Positions 8,200-17,902 are shown, counted from the stretch's first letter. The stretch: DNA of 64,000 nucleotides from Veillonella parvula (GCF_036456085.1 NZ_CP138632.1:930001-994000), one strand, 5' to 3'. A program made the numbers and translations. Notes: a model not told the origin generated them from the letters alone.

Positions 8200-8784
8200 T
8201 TAAATTGCGTAAGAAACAAATCCTAAAATATGATCAACAGGAACTGGGCCGATAAACCGACTATCACTAGAATGATTACGATTATCCCCCATCACAAATA
8301 CATGACCTTCAGGAACGGTTACAGGTGTAGAACGAGTATAATTCATTTTTGTATCTTTTGTATATGGCTCTTGTAATTTCTCTCCGTTACGCCATACATA
8401 CCCATCTTTAAACTCTAGTACATCACCAGGTCTACCTATTACACGTTTTACCCATACATCATTTGTTTGAGCTGATTTATTGAAAACAGATGCATAGTTC
8501 ATCAATGGTTCTTTTACATCATCCACCCATGTACGAACACGATTAACACGACTATCAATAATAACAATTTGTCCATATTCGGGCATATCATTCATTATGT
8601 GATGCCATTTGGTAACAATCAAATATTGTCCATTGTGTAATGTATCATCCATTGATTCCCCAGATACTCTAGTAGGTTGAATCAAGAAAATATGAATTAC
8701 CATAGCAATGATTAATGCCAATGCAATAGCATAAATCCAATCTAATATCTCTTTTACTATTGTATTACCTAACTTATTACTCAT
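8200..8784 (-). CDS. lepB: Signal peptidase I
   Basis: This 194-residue S26 peptidase is of Gram-positive size. One N-terminal membrane segment (about 17-35) precedes the catalytic Ser44 (GESMDDTL) and the general-base Lys113 in WVKRVIGRPGD. The GDNRNHSSDSR box is near residue 167. It removes signal peptides from secreted and outer-membrane proteins at the inner membrane. It is last in a three-gene transcript behind the YitT-like gene (9 bases upstream) and before a strong terminator. Whether it is the only type I signal peptidase of the organism cannot be told here. Confidence 0.95.
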   Translation of the reverse strand: MSNKLGNTIVKEILDWIYAIALALIIAMVIHIFLIQPTRVSGESMDDTLHNGQYLIVTKWHHIMNDMPEYGQIVIIDSRVNRVRTWVDDVKEPLMNYASVFNKSAQTNDVWVKRVIGRPGDVLEFKDGYVWRNGEKLQEPYTKDTKMNYTRSTPVTVPEGHVFVMGDNRNHSSDSRFIGPVPVDHILGFVSYAI

Positions 8785-8793
8785 AGTTTCCTC

Positions 8794-9663
8794 TTAATGA
8801 CCACCTTTCGTAAATCTCCCACCAAAGACATCATGTACGTCTTGGATTGTAATAAATGCTGTAGGATCTACTTCATAAACGGTATCCTTTAATCTTGTAA
8901 TTTCTAGCCGCGTTACCACAGAATACAATACATGTTTCGGTTGTTTTAAATACCCGCCTTCTCCGTACATAATAGTAACACCACGATTAAGATTAGCATT
9001 TAATGCATCGGCAATAATCTTGGAATTATCTGCATCGGTAATAATCATAACCCCTTTAGATTCTTCAAGGCCAGTTATGGTCACATCAATCATCTTATAA
9101 GCAATAAAATAAGCGATTAAGGAATACATGGCACTATTCCAACTATATACAAAGCCCGCTGCTCCAAGAATAACTAAATTCATGGCCATTACAATTTCGC
9201 CTACAGAAAAGGTGGACCGTTTATCAAAAATAATAGCTACAATTTCAGAGCCATCTAATGAGCCACCATTACGAATAATAAGACCTACCCCAATACCTAA
9301 GATTATACCACCAAAGATAGATCCTAAGAATGGATCTGTCGTAATCGGTGTAAAATCATGAGCAAAGTTAGAAAATATAGCCATCCAGACAATGGAGAAC
9401 AATGTAGATAAGGTAAAGCCTTTACCGATTGCTCTATAGCCTAAATACAAGAATGGTAAATTGATAAGTACTACGAAAATACTAAAAGATATACCAGATA
9501 GTTCCGCAGCCATCAATGAAATACCAACTACACCACCATCGATGATGCTGTTGGGTACTAAAAATAAATCTAAGCCCACCGTATAGATGAAGGCCCCTAA
9601 AATCATCATTACACAACGCATAATAAGGTTTGACCAGTTACGCGTTGAAGTTTCATTCGTCAT
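8794..9663 (-). CDS. YitT family membrane protein
   Basis: This 289-residue protein begins at the ATG at 9663, chosen for its AAGGAG ribosome-binding site; the frame is open 36 bases further upstream. About five to six hydrophobic segments form the YitT (DUF161) part, with family motifs such as GGVVGIS and NGGSLDGSEIVA. A C-terminal soluble DUF2179-like domain (about 205-280) has IIADALNANLNRGVTIMYGE. The family is a common Firmicute membrane protein of unproven function, possibly a transporter. It overlaps the end of the upstream RNase H-fold gene by 11 bases, indicating translational coupling. Confidence 0.85.
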   Translation of the reverse strand: MTNETSTRNWSNLIMRCVMMILGAFIYTVGLDLFLVPNSIIDGGVVGISLMAAELSGISFSIFVVLINLPFLYLGYRAIGKGFTLSTLFSIVWMAIFSNFAHDFTPITTDPFLGSIFGGIILGIGVGLIIRNGGSLDGSEIVAIIFDKRSTFSVGEIVMAMNLVILGAAGFVYSWNSAMYSLIAYFIAYKMIDVTITGLEESKGVMIITDADNSKIIADALNANLNRGVTIMYGEGGYLKQPKHVLYSVVTRLEITRLKDTVYEVDPTAFITIQDVHDVFGGRFTKGGH

Positions 9664-10180
9664 GATTATCTCCTTTTCCGTATAACTGCTCCATAGCATG
9701 TAATCTTTTCTCTTCTAACTCACTTGAACTCATAGTTTCTTCTTTGATTGCCGCTTCGTTCTGAGCTAATTGCTTCGTATAGCGTAAGCCAATAACGAGA
9801 GCCGTCAAATCATCTACAGGTTCTGGTGGAAATTGCATAGATGTAGGAATAATCTTACGCCACCCTGTAGGAGGATTATATTGCCAATATAATTTACGGG
9901 CTTCCTCTGTACTGTGAGATTCATCGATTAAACTAGTTGTAATCTTGTGATTGCGTCCAATTTGTTGAAGAGAAGGATACAAATGTTTATGATTTGTACC
10001 ATTTCCACAAACGATATGAACGATACCATAATATTCAGTTAAAACACGCTCAATATCTTCATTGAAGGTATTTGAAGAAATAATTTTACGGCATATCATC
10101 TCACCGGAAGGTGAGACTATAGCTATACCAGTTTTCTCATTTCCTGGATCTACTGCTAAAATATATGTATTTTCAGTCAT
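9653..10180 (-). CDS. RuvC/YqgF-like RNase H-fold protein
   Basis: The start ATG at 10180 follows AAAGGGGAT, giving 175 residues; an in-frame extension to 10222 lacks a ribosome-binding site. The N-terminus ILAVDPGNEKTGIAIVS is the first strand and catalytic Asp region of the RuvC/YqgF RNase H fold. A conserved Glu (IDESHSTEEAR) and a late Asp (PVDDLTALVIGLRY) fit the remaining acidic residues. It resembles neither RuvC nor YqgF closely along its length, so nuclease activity is plausible and the substrate unknown. The C-terminal 35 residues are charged and probably helical. Confidence 0.7.
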   Translation of the reverse strand: MTENTYILAVDPGNEKTGIAIVSPSGEMICRKIISSNTFNEDIERVLTEYYGIVHIVCGNGTNHKHLYPSLQQIGRNHKITTSLIDESHSTEEARKLYWQYNPPTGWRKIIPTSMQFPPEPVDDLTALVIGLRYTKQLAQNEAAIKEETMSSSELEEKRLHAMEQLYGKGDNHDE

Positions 10181-10212
10181 TTGATTATCCCCTTTGTAAG
10201 TACAGTAGTTAT

Positions 10213-10221
10213 ATTTTAACA
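10213..10221 (-). promoter_or_regulatory. Possible extended -10 of the RNase H-fold/yitT/lepB operon
   Basis: TGTTAAAAT on the minus strand is positioned about 30 bases upstream of the start, just after the preceding terminator. No good -35 was found, so this is tentative. Confidence 0.35.
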
Positions 10222-10223
10222 TA

Positions 10224-10265
10224 AAAAGAAGGTCTTATGTTAAAAATTACATAAGACCTTCTTTT
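10224..10265 (-). terminator. Terminator closing the lpx-kds-lpt operon
   Basis: A 17-bp perfect stem AAAAGAAGGTCTTATGT and its complement have an 8-base loop, with A and T runs at both ends so it may work in both directions. Confidence 0.88.
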
Positions 10266-10297
10266 GTAATGTATGAAACCAACATACCTTCATCATA

Positions 10298-11512
10298 TTA
10301 ATTAGTTTGTATTTTTGCCTTATCATTAAAATCTGGCATTTGAGTAATACGCAACTTCAGATGAACAGGACCAGATGAATATGTGTCGCCATCACTATAA
10401 GCTTCCACATGAACCTTACCACGCATAGTGCTTATTCTCTTAATGGCTGTAAACAAATCATCACCAGGTATCGTTCCAATATCACCTGATAAGGAATCAG
10501 GAATAATCCCCTTTGCCTTAGCACGCTCATTAACTTGTTTCAAGAATTGAAGCATAGAAGATTGAGCATTAGTCCCCCCATCAATTACTGTAGAGTGAAT
10601 TACCTCTCCATTTTTATAGATAAATTGCTGTGGATATACTTGAATAACGGCAACTGCAGGTTCACCTGAAATAATATTTCCTGCAGCCACAACTTGAACC
10701 ACCATAGGGGTTTTGGAATTGATTAACTTTTGAGTAGCTACCTCAACATTTTGTCGATCTACATACACAACGGATTGACCATTATCCTCTATGCCTAATC
10801 GGCGCAAAACAAGTTTATTTGTATCATCGATAATATGTTTAATAGCATTATTACTATCTTCTTCACTTAAACCAGGTCGTACAACAGCTTGTGCTAATAG
10901 CTGATCTACTTGGAAAAGAATGGTTCCTTCCCGTAAATGAATGATGCCATTTTGCAATTGTTCTTGTGTATTTTGTAGATTTTTAATGTGGGCTTCCATC
11001 TTAGCACGTGTTGCTTCAAGCTCAGCTACCTTTTGAGATACCTCTGCATAAGAGGCTTGTAAAGATGCCAGTTCGGCTTCTGTTGCATCTTTAGCAGCTT
11101 GTGCACTCGCCAATTCAGCTTTTGTAGCCTCTACTTCACGGCGAATTTGTTCAATCTCAGCCATCCGTTCTTCAAGCTCTTGTTTATTCTGTTCTAACAA
11201 AGCCTGTCCACGAATCAGTTCTTGCGTCTTTGCAGCGACCTCATTATTCAGCTGCTTCATATCAGCTCGCAACTGATCCATACCGAACAATGCGGTTCGT
11301 ACACTTTGAGACGTAAAAGTTAATACTCCAACCGTAGCTGCTGCAACCAAAAGGCCTGTCACAATAGTAACTATAATAGATGTGTGCTTAGGTCGTAATC
11401 CAAAGAGGGACATACGACGTTTACCAATTTTAGTGCCTAGCTTATCCCCCATGTAAGCAATGAGACCACCCATAAGAGCGATAATTATTAAGATTTTAAC
11501 ACCTACTAACAT
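10298..11512 (-). CDS. DUF3084 domain envelope protein
   Basis: About 404 residues. Two N-terminal membrane helices (about 5-22 and 46-67) flank the conserved IGKRRMSLFGLRPKHTSI segment typical of DUF3084. A long coiled coil (about 80-190) rich in Glu, Gln and Ala follows, then a C-terminal folded domain. Two ATGs are adjacent; the second (11512) is six bases from AGGAGG and is preferred to 11515. The family occurs mainly in cyanobacteria and diderm Firmicutes and has no established function. Being last in the lipid A/Lpt operon, 33 bases after lptF, suggests an envelope role, perhaps structural or linked to Lpt. Confidence 0.85.
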   Translation of the reverse strand: MLVGVKILIIIALMGGLIAYMGDKLGTKIGKRRMSLFGLRPKHTSIIVTIVTGLLVAAATVGVLTFTSQSVRTALFGMDQLRADMKQLNNEVAAKTQELIRGQALLEQNKQELEERMAEIEQIRREVEATKAELASAQAAKDATEAELASLQASYAEVSQKVAELEATRAKMEAHIKNLQNTQEQLQNGIIHLREGTILFQVDQLLAQAVVRPGLSEEDSNNAIKHIIDDTNKLVLRRLGIEDNGQSVVYVDRQNVEVATQKLINSKTPMVVQVVAAGNIISGEPAVAVIQVYPQQFIYKNGEVIHSTVIDGGTNAQSSMLQFLKQVNERAKAKGIIPDSLSGDIGTIPGDDLFTAIKRISTMRGKVHVEAYSDGDTYSSGPVHLKLRITQMPDFNDKAKIQTN

Positions 11513-11545
11513 CATGTCCCTCCTTTCTCCTAAGAATACAATCTG

Positions 11546-12637
11546 TTATTTCGATACACGCCAATTCAAATACAGCCCTGCAATAATACCTAATGTATCC
11601 GGTATTAATGCAGCCAATACAGTTGGCAATGCTCCACCTTTCCCTAAAGCACCAGCAAAGGTCATCACCCCATAATAAATAAAGATGATGAGAATACTAA
11701 TACCAAAGCCGATAGATGAACTAGAGCGTTGTTTTTGAAGGCCTAAAGGTGCACCTACGAGAGCAAACACAAAGCTTGCCAATGGAATTGTAAAACGTTG
11801 ATACATTTCCATTTCAAGTTTATTAGCATTAGTATAAGCAGCCTTATAAGCTCTGATTTGGTGACGTAATTCCTTAATCGTCAATTCCTCAGGTTTACGT
11901 TGATCTTGTTGAATATCTTTTGGGGCAGACTTAATCGGCAAGGATTGCTCCTTAAATTTCATGGTACGTTCAACACCATTACCAGCTGATAAATCGTAAA
12001 TGATACCATTTTGCATCACCCAATATTGACCATTCCAGATAGCTGTATCTGCATTTTCAACTTGTTGTAACTTGCCACCCTCCCCAAATTGTTGAACCGT
12101 AATCATGGACAACTGTTTGGTTTCAGCATCATAGCTCTTAGCATACAACAATGTGCCTAGCTCATCACCATTCATCGTTTTTAATACAATATGATTTTGT
12201 GTTTGAGGTGATGCATTTTTCATGATTTGTTCGCGCACAATCGTTTGATACATATGATTTGTACGAGGCACAACAAATTCATTAAATGCTACAGCCCCAA
12301 TGGAAATGATGAGTGCAATAATATATATGGGCATGGCCAAGCGTAAAAAGCTTAGACCACCAGCACGCATAACAACGATTTCACTAGTGCTACTCAAACG
12401 ACTAAAAGTCATAAGAGAAGCCAACAAAACCGACATTGGGAATGTCAAGATAACAATACTTGGTAAAGCCAAGACAAATGCTTGCATAACAAGCAACAAT
12501 GGCGCTCCATATTCAGTAATATATTGAGCAATCCTAAACAATGTGCCTGTACCAATAAAAATACTAGTAAAAGCAAAAACTCCAAATAGGAATGGGCCTA
12601 CAAAGGCTTTTAAAATATATTTATCTAATAATCTCAT
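11546..12637 (-). CDS. lptF: LptF/LptG family LPS export permease
   Basis: This 363-residue YjgP/YjgQ permease has three N-terminal membrane helices (starting LLDKYILKAFVGPFLFG), a periplasmic beta-jellyroll (about 125-260) and three C-terminal helices. It works with LptB to extract LPS from the inner membrane. Proteobacteria use an LptF-LptG heterodimer; only one such gene lies in this cluster, so it may form a homodimer or pair with a copy elsewhere. The lptB stop is 8 bases upstream. The F versus G name is arbitrary. Confidence 0.93.
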   Translation of the reverse strand: MRLLDKYILKAFVGPFLFGVFAFTSIFIGTGTLFRIAQYITEYGAPLLLVMQAFVLALPSIVILTFPMSVLLASLMTFSRLSSTSEIVVMRAGGLSFLRLAMPIYIIALIISIGAVAFNEFVVPRTNHMYQTIVREQIMKNASPQTQNHIVLKTMNGDELGTLLYAKSYDAETKQLSMITVQQFGEGGKLQQVENADTAIWNGQYWVMQNGIIYDLSAGNGVERTMKFKEQSLPIKSAPKDIQQDQRKPEELTIKELRHQIRAYKAAYTNANKLEMEMYQRFTIPLASFVFALVGAPLGLQKQRSSSSIGFGISILIIFIYYGVMTFAGALGKGGALPTVLAALIPDTLGIIAGLYLNWRVSK

Positions 12638-12645
12638 AGCCCCTC

Positions 12646-13365
12646 CTATAATTTAAAGTTATCCCCTAAATAATGTTCACGAGCGATTGGATCATTCGCA
12701 ATTTCATCAGGGGTACCCTCTAGGAGGATTTTACCACTACTCAAAATATAAGCCTTATCTACAATCCCCAATGTTTCTCGAACATTATGGTCTGTAATCA
12801 AGATACCAATACCTCGATTCTTGACGTGCAAGATAATTTGTTGAATGTCAGCAACCGCAATTGGATCGACACCTGCAAAAGGTTCATCAAGAAGGATGAA
12901 ATTAGGCTCTAAGGCGAGGCAACGCGCAATTTCTACACGACGTCGTTCACCACCAGATAATTGCATCCCCATACGGTCACGGACATGTCCAATATGAAAT
13001 TCTTCAATCAATGATTCCACGATAGCTTCAATCTCATCAGGCTTTTTTGCCGTAATCTGTAGCATGGCACGAATGTTATCTTCTACAGACATGGAACGAA
13101 AGATTGATGCCTCTTGTGGTAGGTATCCAATCCCTTCAGCAGCCCGTTTATACATAGGAATATTTGTAATATCCTTGCCATCAACGGTAATGATGCCAGA
13201 ACTCGGTCTTTCAATGCCTACAATCATATAAAATGACGTAGTTTTACCGGCCCCATTAGGCCCCAATAGACCTACAACTTGGCCTTTATCAACGCGAAGA
13301 CTCACCCCATCTACTACATTGCGTCCGCTAAAGGTTTTAACTAAGTTTTTGGTTTCAATATACAT
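12646..13365 (-). CDS. lptB: LPS export ABC ATPase LptB
   Basis: The 239-residue length is standard. Walker A is GPNGAGKTT (about 35-43), the Q-loop is YLPQEASIF, the signature is [13 protein letters not shown] and Walker B is [13 protein letters not shown], the Asp-Pro pair being typical of LptB. The switch histidine is in [10 protein letters not shown]. It powers LPS extraction with LptF/G and sits 9 bases after lptA and 8 before lptF. Confidence 0.96.
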   Translation of the reverse strand: MYIETKNLVKTFSGRNVVDGVSLRVDKGQVVGLLGPNGAGKTTSFYMIVGIERPSSGIITVDGKDITNIPMYKRAAEGIGYLPQEASIFRSMSVEDNIRAMLQITAKKPDEIEAIVESLIEEFHIGHVRDRMGMQLSGGERRRVEIARCLALEPNFILLDEPFAGVDPIAVADIQQIILHVKNRGIGILITDHNVRETLGIVDKAYILSSGKILLEGTPDEIANDPIAREHYLGDNFKL

Positions 13366-13374
13366 ATATTATCC

Positions 13375-14097
13375 TTATTTATTCGGAACAATGACAAGTG
13401 TGCTACGTCCACCTAATGTTTCAGCAGAATCATCAGCTAAACGAATTTTCAGTTCCGGTGCATTCAGTACATTACCATTTTGAACGGCATGCGCAGAACC
13501 AGATAAGAGTACAACCCCATCATTTTGGTTTGGTGTTTGCGTATATGTAGCTCGGTCAGCAGAACCAGATACGTTTCGTTCAGGATTAGAGAAAGTAACA
13601 TTACCTTGCGCTACAGCACGAACTTCCTTCATCCAGCCTTCTACCTTATCACCTGTCAAGGTTGTCCCTTCAGCAATCAAACGGGCATTGCCTGTAACAA
13701 GACCGTATTCAGAATCAGTACTATACTCAACACTGTCACCAAATATTTGGCGATCAGCACGTTGTAAATGAACGCTACCATTAGCAGTGAATTTATTATT
13801 ATTGTAACTGTGAACCGTTTGAGCAGACATGGCCATATCAGAACCAATCATAGATACACCACCATCAAGATTTGCTTCTTGAGTTTTTGTATTGTACCAA
13901 CCCTTGGCACCAGTCATAGTTTTATCCGCTTGGGTAATAACAACATTACCTGTTGCATCTGCACGACCTGAATTGCCATCATAAGACAATGTATCAGCAC
14001 TGATAGTCAACGGATCATTTGCTGCCCAAACTGTAACAGATGCGGTCATGAGTACAGCTAATATAGCCATACCAATCTGTTTTTTCTTATTCATCAT
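13375..14097 (-). CDS. lptA: LptA/OstA periplasmic LPS transport protein
   Basis: About 240 residues with a signal peptide cleaved after VWA. Repeating beta-strand motifs of the OstA fold follow, such as LSYDGNSGRADATGNVVI, FTANGSVHLQ and RAVAQGNVTF. LptA forms the periplasmic bridge carrying LPS to LptD. It is longer than E. coli LptA (185 aa), with enough repeats for a longer jellyroll. The start is ATG at 14097 (or the adjacent ATG at 14094, better spaced from GAGAGGA). LptD is not in the window. Confidence 0.93.
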   Translation of the reverse strand: MMNKKKQIGMAILAVLMTASVTVWAANDPLTISADTLSYDGNSGRADATGNVVITQADKTMTGAKGWYNTKTQEANLDGGVSMIGSDMAMSAQTVHSYNNNKFTANGSVHLQRADRQIFGDSVEYSTDSEYGLVTGNARLIAEGTTLTGDKVEGWMKEVRAVAQGNVTFSNPERNVSGSADRATYTQTPNQNDGVVLLSGSAHAVQNGNVLNAPELKIRLADDSAETLGGRSTLVIVPNK

Positions 14098-14109
14098 ATT
14101 TCCTCTCAA

Positions 14110-14646
14110 TTACTTCTTTGTTAATTTCGCATGTCCAATGGCTTTAATAATTTTTAAGGACATATTGCCCTCAAGTTTGTCACCTGTGAGGGTTACATCC
14201 TTGCTGTTATAAGTGAAAGCCGTTTTAGATGTCAATGTTTTCGTTTTGTTATCAAAATGAAGGGCCTCAGTTTTAAATTCTGCACCTTCCGTATTAGTAG
14301 CAGTAACGCCTTGATCAATATCAAGAGAGTTTCGATCACCCGTCAGTACAGCATGAGGAGCTGTAATCGTAGTAGTCACATCATCTTGATAGAACAGACC
14401 TTTCAAATTGGTCAGAACGATAGCTTTTGTACGCGGGTCATATTCAATCTTCTCAGCCGATAATGCCCATACTAGCTTGCCATCCTTTTCCTCTTGCAAG
14501 TCCGCACCTTGGAAATTAACGAGTTGTCCACTTTGATTTTGAGTGGAAGTAGCCTCATTAGAGTCTTTCATAATAAATACAATAAGACCGATTAGAGCGA
14601 ATACTATAGCGACCACAATGGCAATTAACTTTTTATTGTTTTTCAT
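14110..14646 (-). CDS. lptC: LptC inner-membrane LPS transport protein
   Basis: The 178-residue protein has one N-terminal membrane anchor (about 7-26) and a periplasmic OstA/LptC beta fold (VWALSAEKIEYDPRTKAIVLTN, FKTEALHFD, VTLTGDKLEG). It links the LptBFG complex to LptA. Its start lies within the end of the upstream acyltransferase gene (14-base overlap), so translation is probably coupled. Confidence 0.93.
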   Translation of the reverse strand: MKNNKKLIAIVVAIVFALIGLIVFIMKDSNEATSTQNQSGQLVNFQGADLQEEKDGKLVWALSAEKIEYDPRTKAIVLTNLKGLFYQDDVTTTITAPHAVLTGDRNSLDIDQGVTATNTEGAEFKTEALHFDNKTKTLTSKTAFTYNSKDVTLTGDKLEGNMSLKIIKAIGHAKLTKK

Positions 14647-15565
14647 GTGCTCTCTCCCGTATAGCTATCTTCTTATCGTAATCAATAATTTGATCCATCT
14701 TAGTCATCCAACGATGTTGGAACCAAAGCCACTCATCTGGATGTTCACGAATAAAGTCTTCTGTAACACGTACACAGGCTTCAGTTAGACGATACATATC
14801 AACATCTTCATCGCCAGTTTCCTCATAATGTAATGCCGGCAAGATATGAACGATATGTCCTCCTTCAGGCTTACGAGATGCAAAAATAGGTACTACAGGG
14901 GAGCCAAATTTCTTTGCAAATGTGGCTGGTCCCATAACAGCTGATGAATCTTGTCCCAAAAACGGAACCGGTAAACCATTTATATATCCATCTTGGTCAG
15001 CTAAGAATCCAAGAAGTTTTTTCTTTTTTAAAGCCTTAGCAGCAGAAACGATTTCGTTACCACCACTAGCAAATACGTCAAGCCCCACCATCTCACGATA
15101 TTCATTCATAAGGCGTGTGAATTGAGCATTAGGTTGTTTCTTAACAATTGTAGTGGAAGGGTATCCATGAGCCGCCATAGCAGCTCCCATCCATTCCCAG
15201 TTGCCTACATGACCAGTAAGAACGATAACCCCCTTATCTTCAGCAATGGCCTTTTCTAAATGTTCAACACCACGCATCTCTATATGTTTATTGATAAAGG
15301 ATTTCGTCAGGTTTGGCATGTACAATACTTCCATAACACTGCGACCGAGATTCTTGAACAACTTATTAATTAATTGTTCCGCCTCTTGATCATTCATGTT
15401 CATGCCAATTTTAATATTATTTATGCCTCTAAGCTTTTGCTTCTTCGCTATTAGCCCATATACAGGACCTAAACAAGCGCCTATGAGCAAAATGAGCTTG
15501 TATGGTAGTCGACAAACAAGCCAACTAATGCCTTTAACTAAATGGTATTGCCATTCGTTATTCAT
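14633..15565 (-). CDS. lpxL: Lipid A acyltransferase, LpxL/HtrB family (copy 1)
   Basis: 310 residues from the ATG at 15565, chosen for its AAAGGAGGTGG ribosome-binding site. One N-terminal membrane segment precedes the catalytic motif TGHVGNWEW (HX4-like His with Glu), followed by LADQD and the VPIFASRKPEGG region. It transfers secondary acyl chains to Kdo-lipid A at the inner membrane. A second family member lies at 27534, so each may add one chain. It sits between kdsC and lptC in the operon. Confidence 0.93.
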   Translation of the reverse strand: MNNEWQYHLVKGISWLVCRLPYKLILLIGACLGPVYGLIAKKQKLRGINNIKIGMNMNDQEAEQLINKLFKNLGRSVMEVLYMPNLTKSFINKHIEMRGVEHLEKAIAEDKGVIVLTGHVGNWEWMGAAMAAHGYPSTTIVKKQPNAQFTRLMNEYREMVGLDVFASGGNEIVSAAKALKKKKLLGFLADQDGYINGLPVPFLGQDSSAVMGPATFAKKFGSPVVPIFASRKPEGGHIVHILPALHYEETGDEDVDMYRLTEACVRVTEDFIREHPDEWLWFQHRWMTKMDQIIDYDKKIAIRERAHEKQ

Positions 15566-15579
15566 TCTGCCCACCTCCT

Positions 15580-16101
15580 TTATTGTCCATGAGCATGGGC
15601 CTCTCGCGCATAATCTGCAACAACAGAATCCCATAAACCTTGATTCTTCAGGATATATTCTACAGCCTCTCTAACAGCACCATGTCCACCATTGACGGTA
15701 GAAATAAATTTAGCTATTGATTTAACCTCTAATACCGCATTATTTGGTGCCATCGGCAAACCTACGAGTTGAAGAGCTCCTAAATCATTAAGATCATCAC
15801 CCATGTAAGCAACCGAAGCTAAGTCGATTTGATGTTTTTTACAAAGAGCTCTTAATACTTCAGTTTTATTAGCATGCCCCATAAGAAGTTCATCAAAATG
15901 CAATTCCTTTGCACGGCGCTCTACCATAGGAGATACACGAGCCGTAATAATTGCTAACTTTATCCCTGATTTACGAGCCGCAGTCAAGCCTAAACCATCT
16001 TTTACAGAAAAGGCTTTGAGCTCTTCTCCAGTCGATGTATAAATTAGAGTGCCATCTGATAAAACTCCATCAACATCGAGAACAATCCATTGAATATTCA
16101 T
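15580..16101 (-). CDS. kdsC: Kdo-8-phosphate phosphatase KdsC
   Basis: This 173-residue capless HAD phosphatase has the motifs LDVDGVLSDG (nucleophile), IITAR and MGDDLNDL. It hydrolyses Kdo-8-phosphate to Kdo. It shares its first base with the last base of kdsD and lies with kdsA, kdsB and kdsD, which makes the assignment secure. Confidence 0.95.
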   Translation of the reverse strand: MNIQWIVLDVDGVLSDGTLIYTSTGEELKAFSVKDGLGLTAARKSGIKLAIITARVSPMVERRAKELHFDELLMGHANKTEVLRALCKKHQIDLASVAYMGDDLNDLGALQLVGLPMAPNNAVLEVKSIAKFISTVNGGHGAVREAVEYILKNQGLWDSVVADYAREAHAHGQ

Positions 16102-17072
16102 TATACAATGCCTCTACGCAATAAATCCGTAATGTGAACAATGCCAAGACATACATTATTAGTATCAACCACAGGTAATACGGTGATAGGGCGAGGTTGA
16201 TTTTTCTCCATCAAATGAAGCGCTTCTGCGGCCAATTTATCCTTTGTAATCGTACGCGGCATAGACGTCATCATATCCTCTACGGGCCATTCTAAAAAAT
16301 TGCTGCCAGAATCAAGTCCACGACGCACATCACCATCAGTCACTAGACCTAACAAATGTCCTTCTTCATCAATAACATTTGTAGCACCTAACCCTTTTTC
16401 TGTCATTACAAAGAGTGCATCACGAACGGTAGCCCCTCTAAATACTGTTGGATTATCATCGCCACCATGCATGATATTTTCTACAGTCAACAATAATTTG
16501 CGACCTAAGGAACCACCTGGATGGAATACAGCAAAGTTTTCTGGAGTAAAATGATGGCGTTCCAATAAACATACTGCTAATGCATCACCTAGTGCTAGAG
16601 CAACAGTAGTACTTGTAGTAGGTGCTAAACCCAATGGACAAGCTTCTCGTTCTACCTCTGCCAACAATACAATATCAGAATTTTTTGCTAATGTAGACTC
16701 TGGTTTCCCTACAACACAGATTAATTTAGCTCCTATGCGGCGCAGAGACGGCAAAATACTAATGATTTCTCCTGTTTCACCACTATTAGAAAATGCTAAC
16801 ACTACATCATCTTCAGTAATCATACCAAGATCACCATGCACGCCTTCACCAGGATGCATAAAAAGTGCCGGTGTCCCTGTACTAGCCAAGGTAGCCGCAA
16901 TTTTACGACCAATATGACCAGATTTCCCCATTCCTGTACATACTACACGGCCCTTACAAGCCAAAATCATATTTACAGCATTTACAAAATTGTGATCCAA
17001 ACGAGAACTTAATTCTTCAATAGCACGAGCTTCCTCATGAAGCACCTGTGCCGCTTGTTCTAAAATAGTCAC
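16101..17072 (-). CDS. kdsD: Arabinose-5-phosphate isomerase KdsD
   Basis: 323 residues. An SIS domain (about 35-175) contains GMGKSGHIGRKIA and the conserved HPGEGVHGDLGM. Two CBS domains (about 205-320) follow. It converts ribulose-5-phosphate to arabinose-5-phosphate, the first step to Kdo. It is 11 bases after kdsA. Confidence 0.95.
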   Translation of the reverse strand: MTILEQAAQVLHEEARAIEELSSRLDHNFVNAVNMILACKGRVVCTGMGKSGHIGRKIAATLASTGTPALFMHPGEGVHGDLGMITEDDVVLAFSNSGETGEIISILPSLRRIGAKLICVVGKPESTLAKNSDIVLLAEVEREACPLGLAPTTSTTVALALGDALAVCLLERHHFTPENFAVFHPGGSLGRKLLLTVENIMHGGDDNPTVFRGATVRDALFVMTEKGLGATNVIDEEGHLLGLVTDGDVRRGLDSGSNFLEWPVEDMMTSMPRTITKDKLAAEALHLMEKNQPRPITVLPVVDTNNVCLGIVHITDLLRRGIV

Positions 17073-17083
17073 AAATACCGCCC

Positions 17084-17902
17084 CTAACCTTTTACGATTT
17101 TATCAATAGCTACTAAATCACGAAGCACAGCTTCAAATTGATCTAAATACAACATATTAGGACCATCAGACAATGCTTCCTCAGGATTATCGTGTACTTC
17201 AAAGAATAACCCATCTACGCCACTAGCCACAGCCGCACGTGCCAAATTTGGTACAAATTCACGGTTACCACTAGATTTAGTCCCTGCACCACCTGGTAAT
17301 TGAACGCTATGAGTAGCATCAAAGATTACTGGATAGTCGAAAGAACGCATAATTGGGAAGGATCTCATGTCAACTACGAGATTATTATAACCAAAGCTAA
17401 AACCACGTTCGGTAAGCATAAGATTTTCATTACCTGTTTCTTTCATTTTATTAAGAACATTTTCCATGTCCTTAGGAGCCATGAATTGACCTTTTTTAAC
17501 ATTTACGCATTTACCAGTTTTAGCAGCGCCGTAAACAAGATCAGTTTGACGGCATAAAAAAGCTGGAATTTGTAGAATATCTAATACTTCAGCTGCAGGT
17601 TCAATTTGCTCGATAGAGTGAATGTCACTGACAACGGGCACATTGAGTTCCTTCTTAATAGAAGCAAGCATTTTTAACCCTTCCTCAAGACCTGGTCCAC
17701 GGAAGGAACTAAAGCTAGAGCGATTAGCTTTATCAAAGGAAGCTTTAAAGATATAGGGAACACCTAAACGTTCGCATATCTCTTTTGCTCGTTTACCGAT
17801 AGCTAATGTGCGGTCATAGTCCTCAATAACACATGGACCTGCAAGGACAAATAAACCCTTGCCGCCACCCACAGTAATATCTTTAATTTGAACTGTTTTC
17901 AT
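17084..17902 (-). CDS. kdsA: Kdo-8-phosphate synthase KdsA
   Basis: This 272-residue class I DAHP/Kdo8P synthase has GPCVIEDYD, the substrate-binding FKASFDKANRSS and KSSGNREFV. It condenses arabinose-5-phosphate with PEP. The metal-binding Cys of metal-dependent forms is replaced by Gly-Pro at GPCV (the Cys in GPCVIE is followed by other residues), so I do not assign metal dependence. The ATG at 17902 directly abuts the kdsB stop. Confidence 0.95.
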   Translation of the reverse strand: MKTVQIKDITVGGGKGLFVLAGPCVIEDYDRTLAIGKRAKEICERLGVPYIFKASFDKANRSSFSSFRGPGLEEGLKMLASIKKELNVPVVSDIHSIEQIEPAAEVLDILQIPAFLCRQTDLVYGAAKTGKCVNVKKGQFMAPKDMENVLNKMKETGNENLMLTERGFSFGYNNLVVDMRSFPIMRSFDYPVIFDATHSVQLPGGAGTKSSGNREFVPNLARAAVASGVDGLFFEVHDNPEEALSDGPNMLYLDQFEAVLRDLVAIDKIVKG

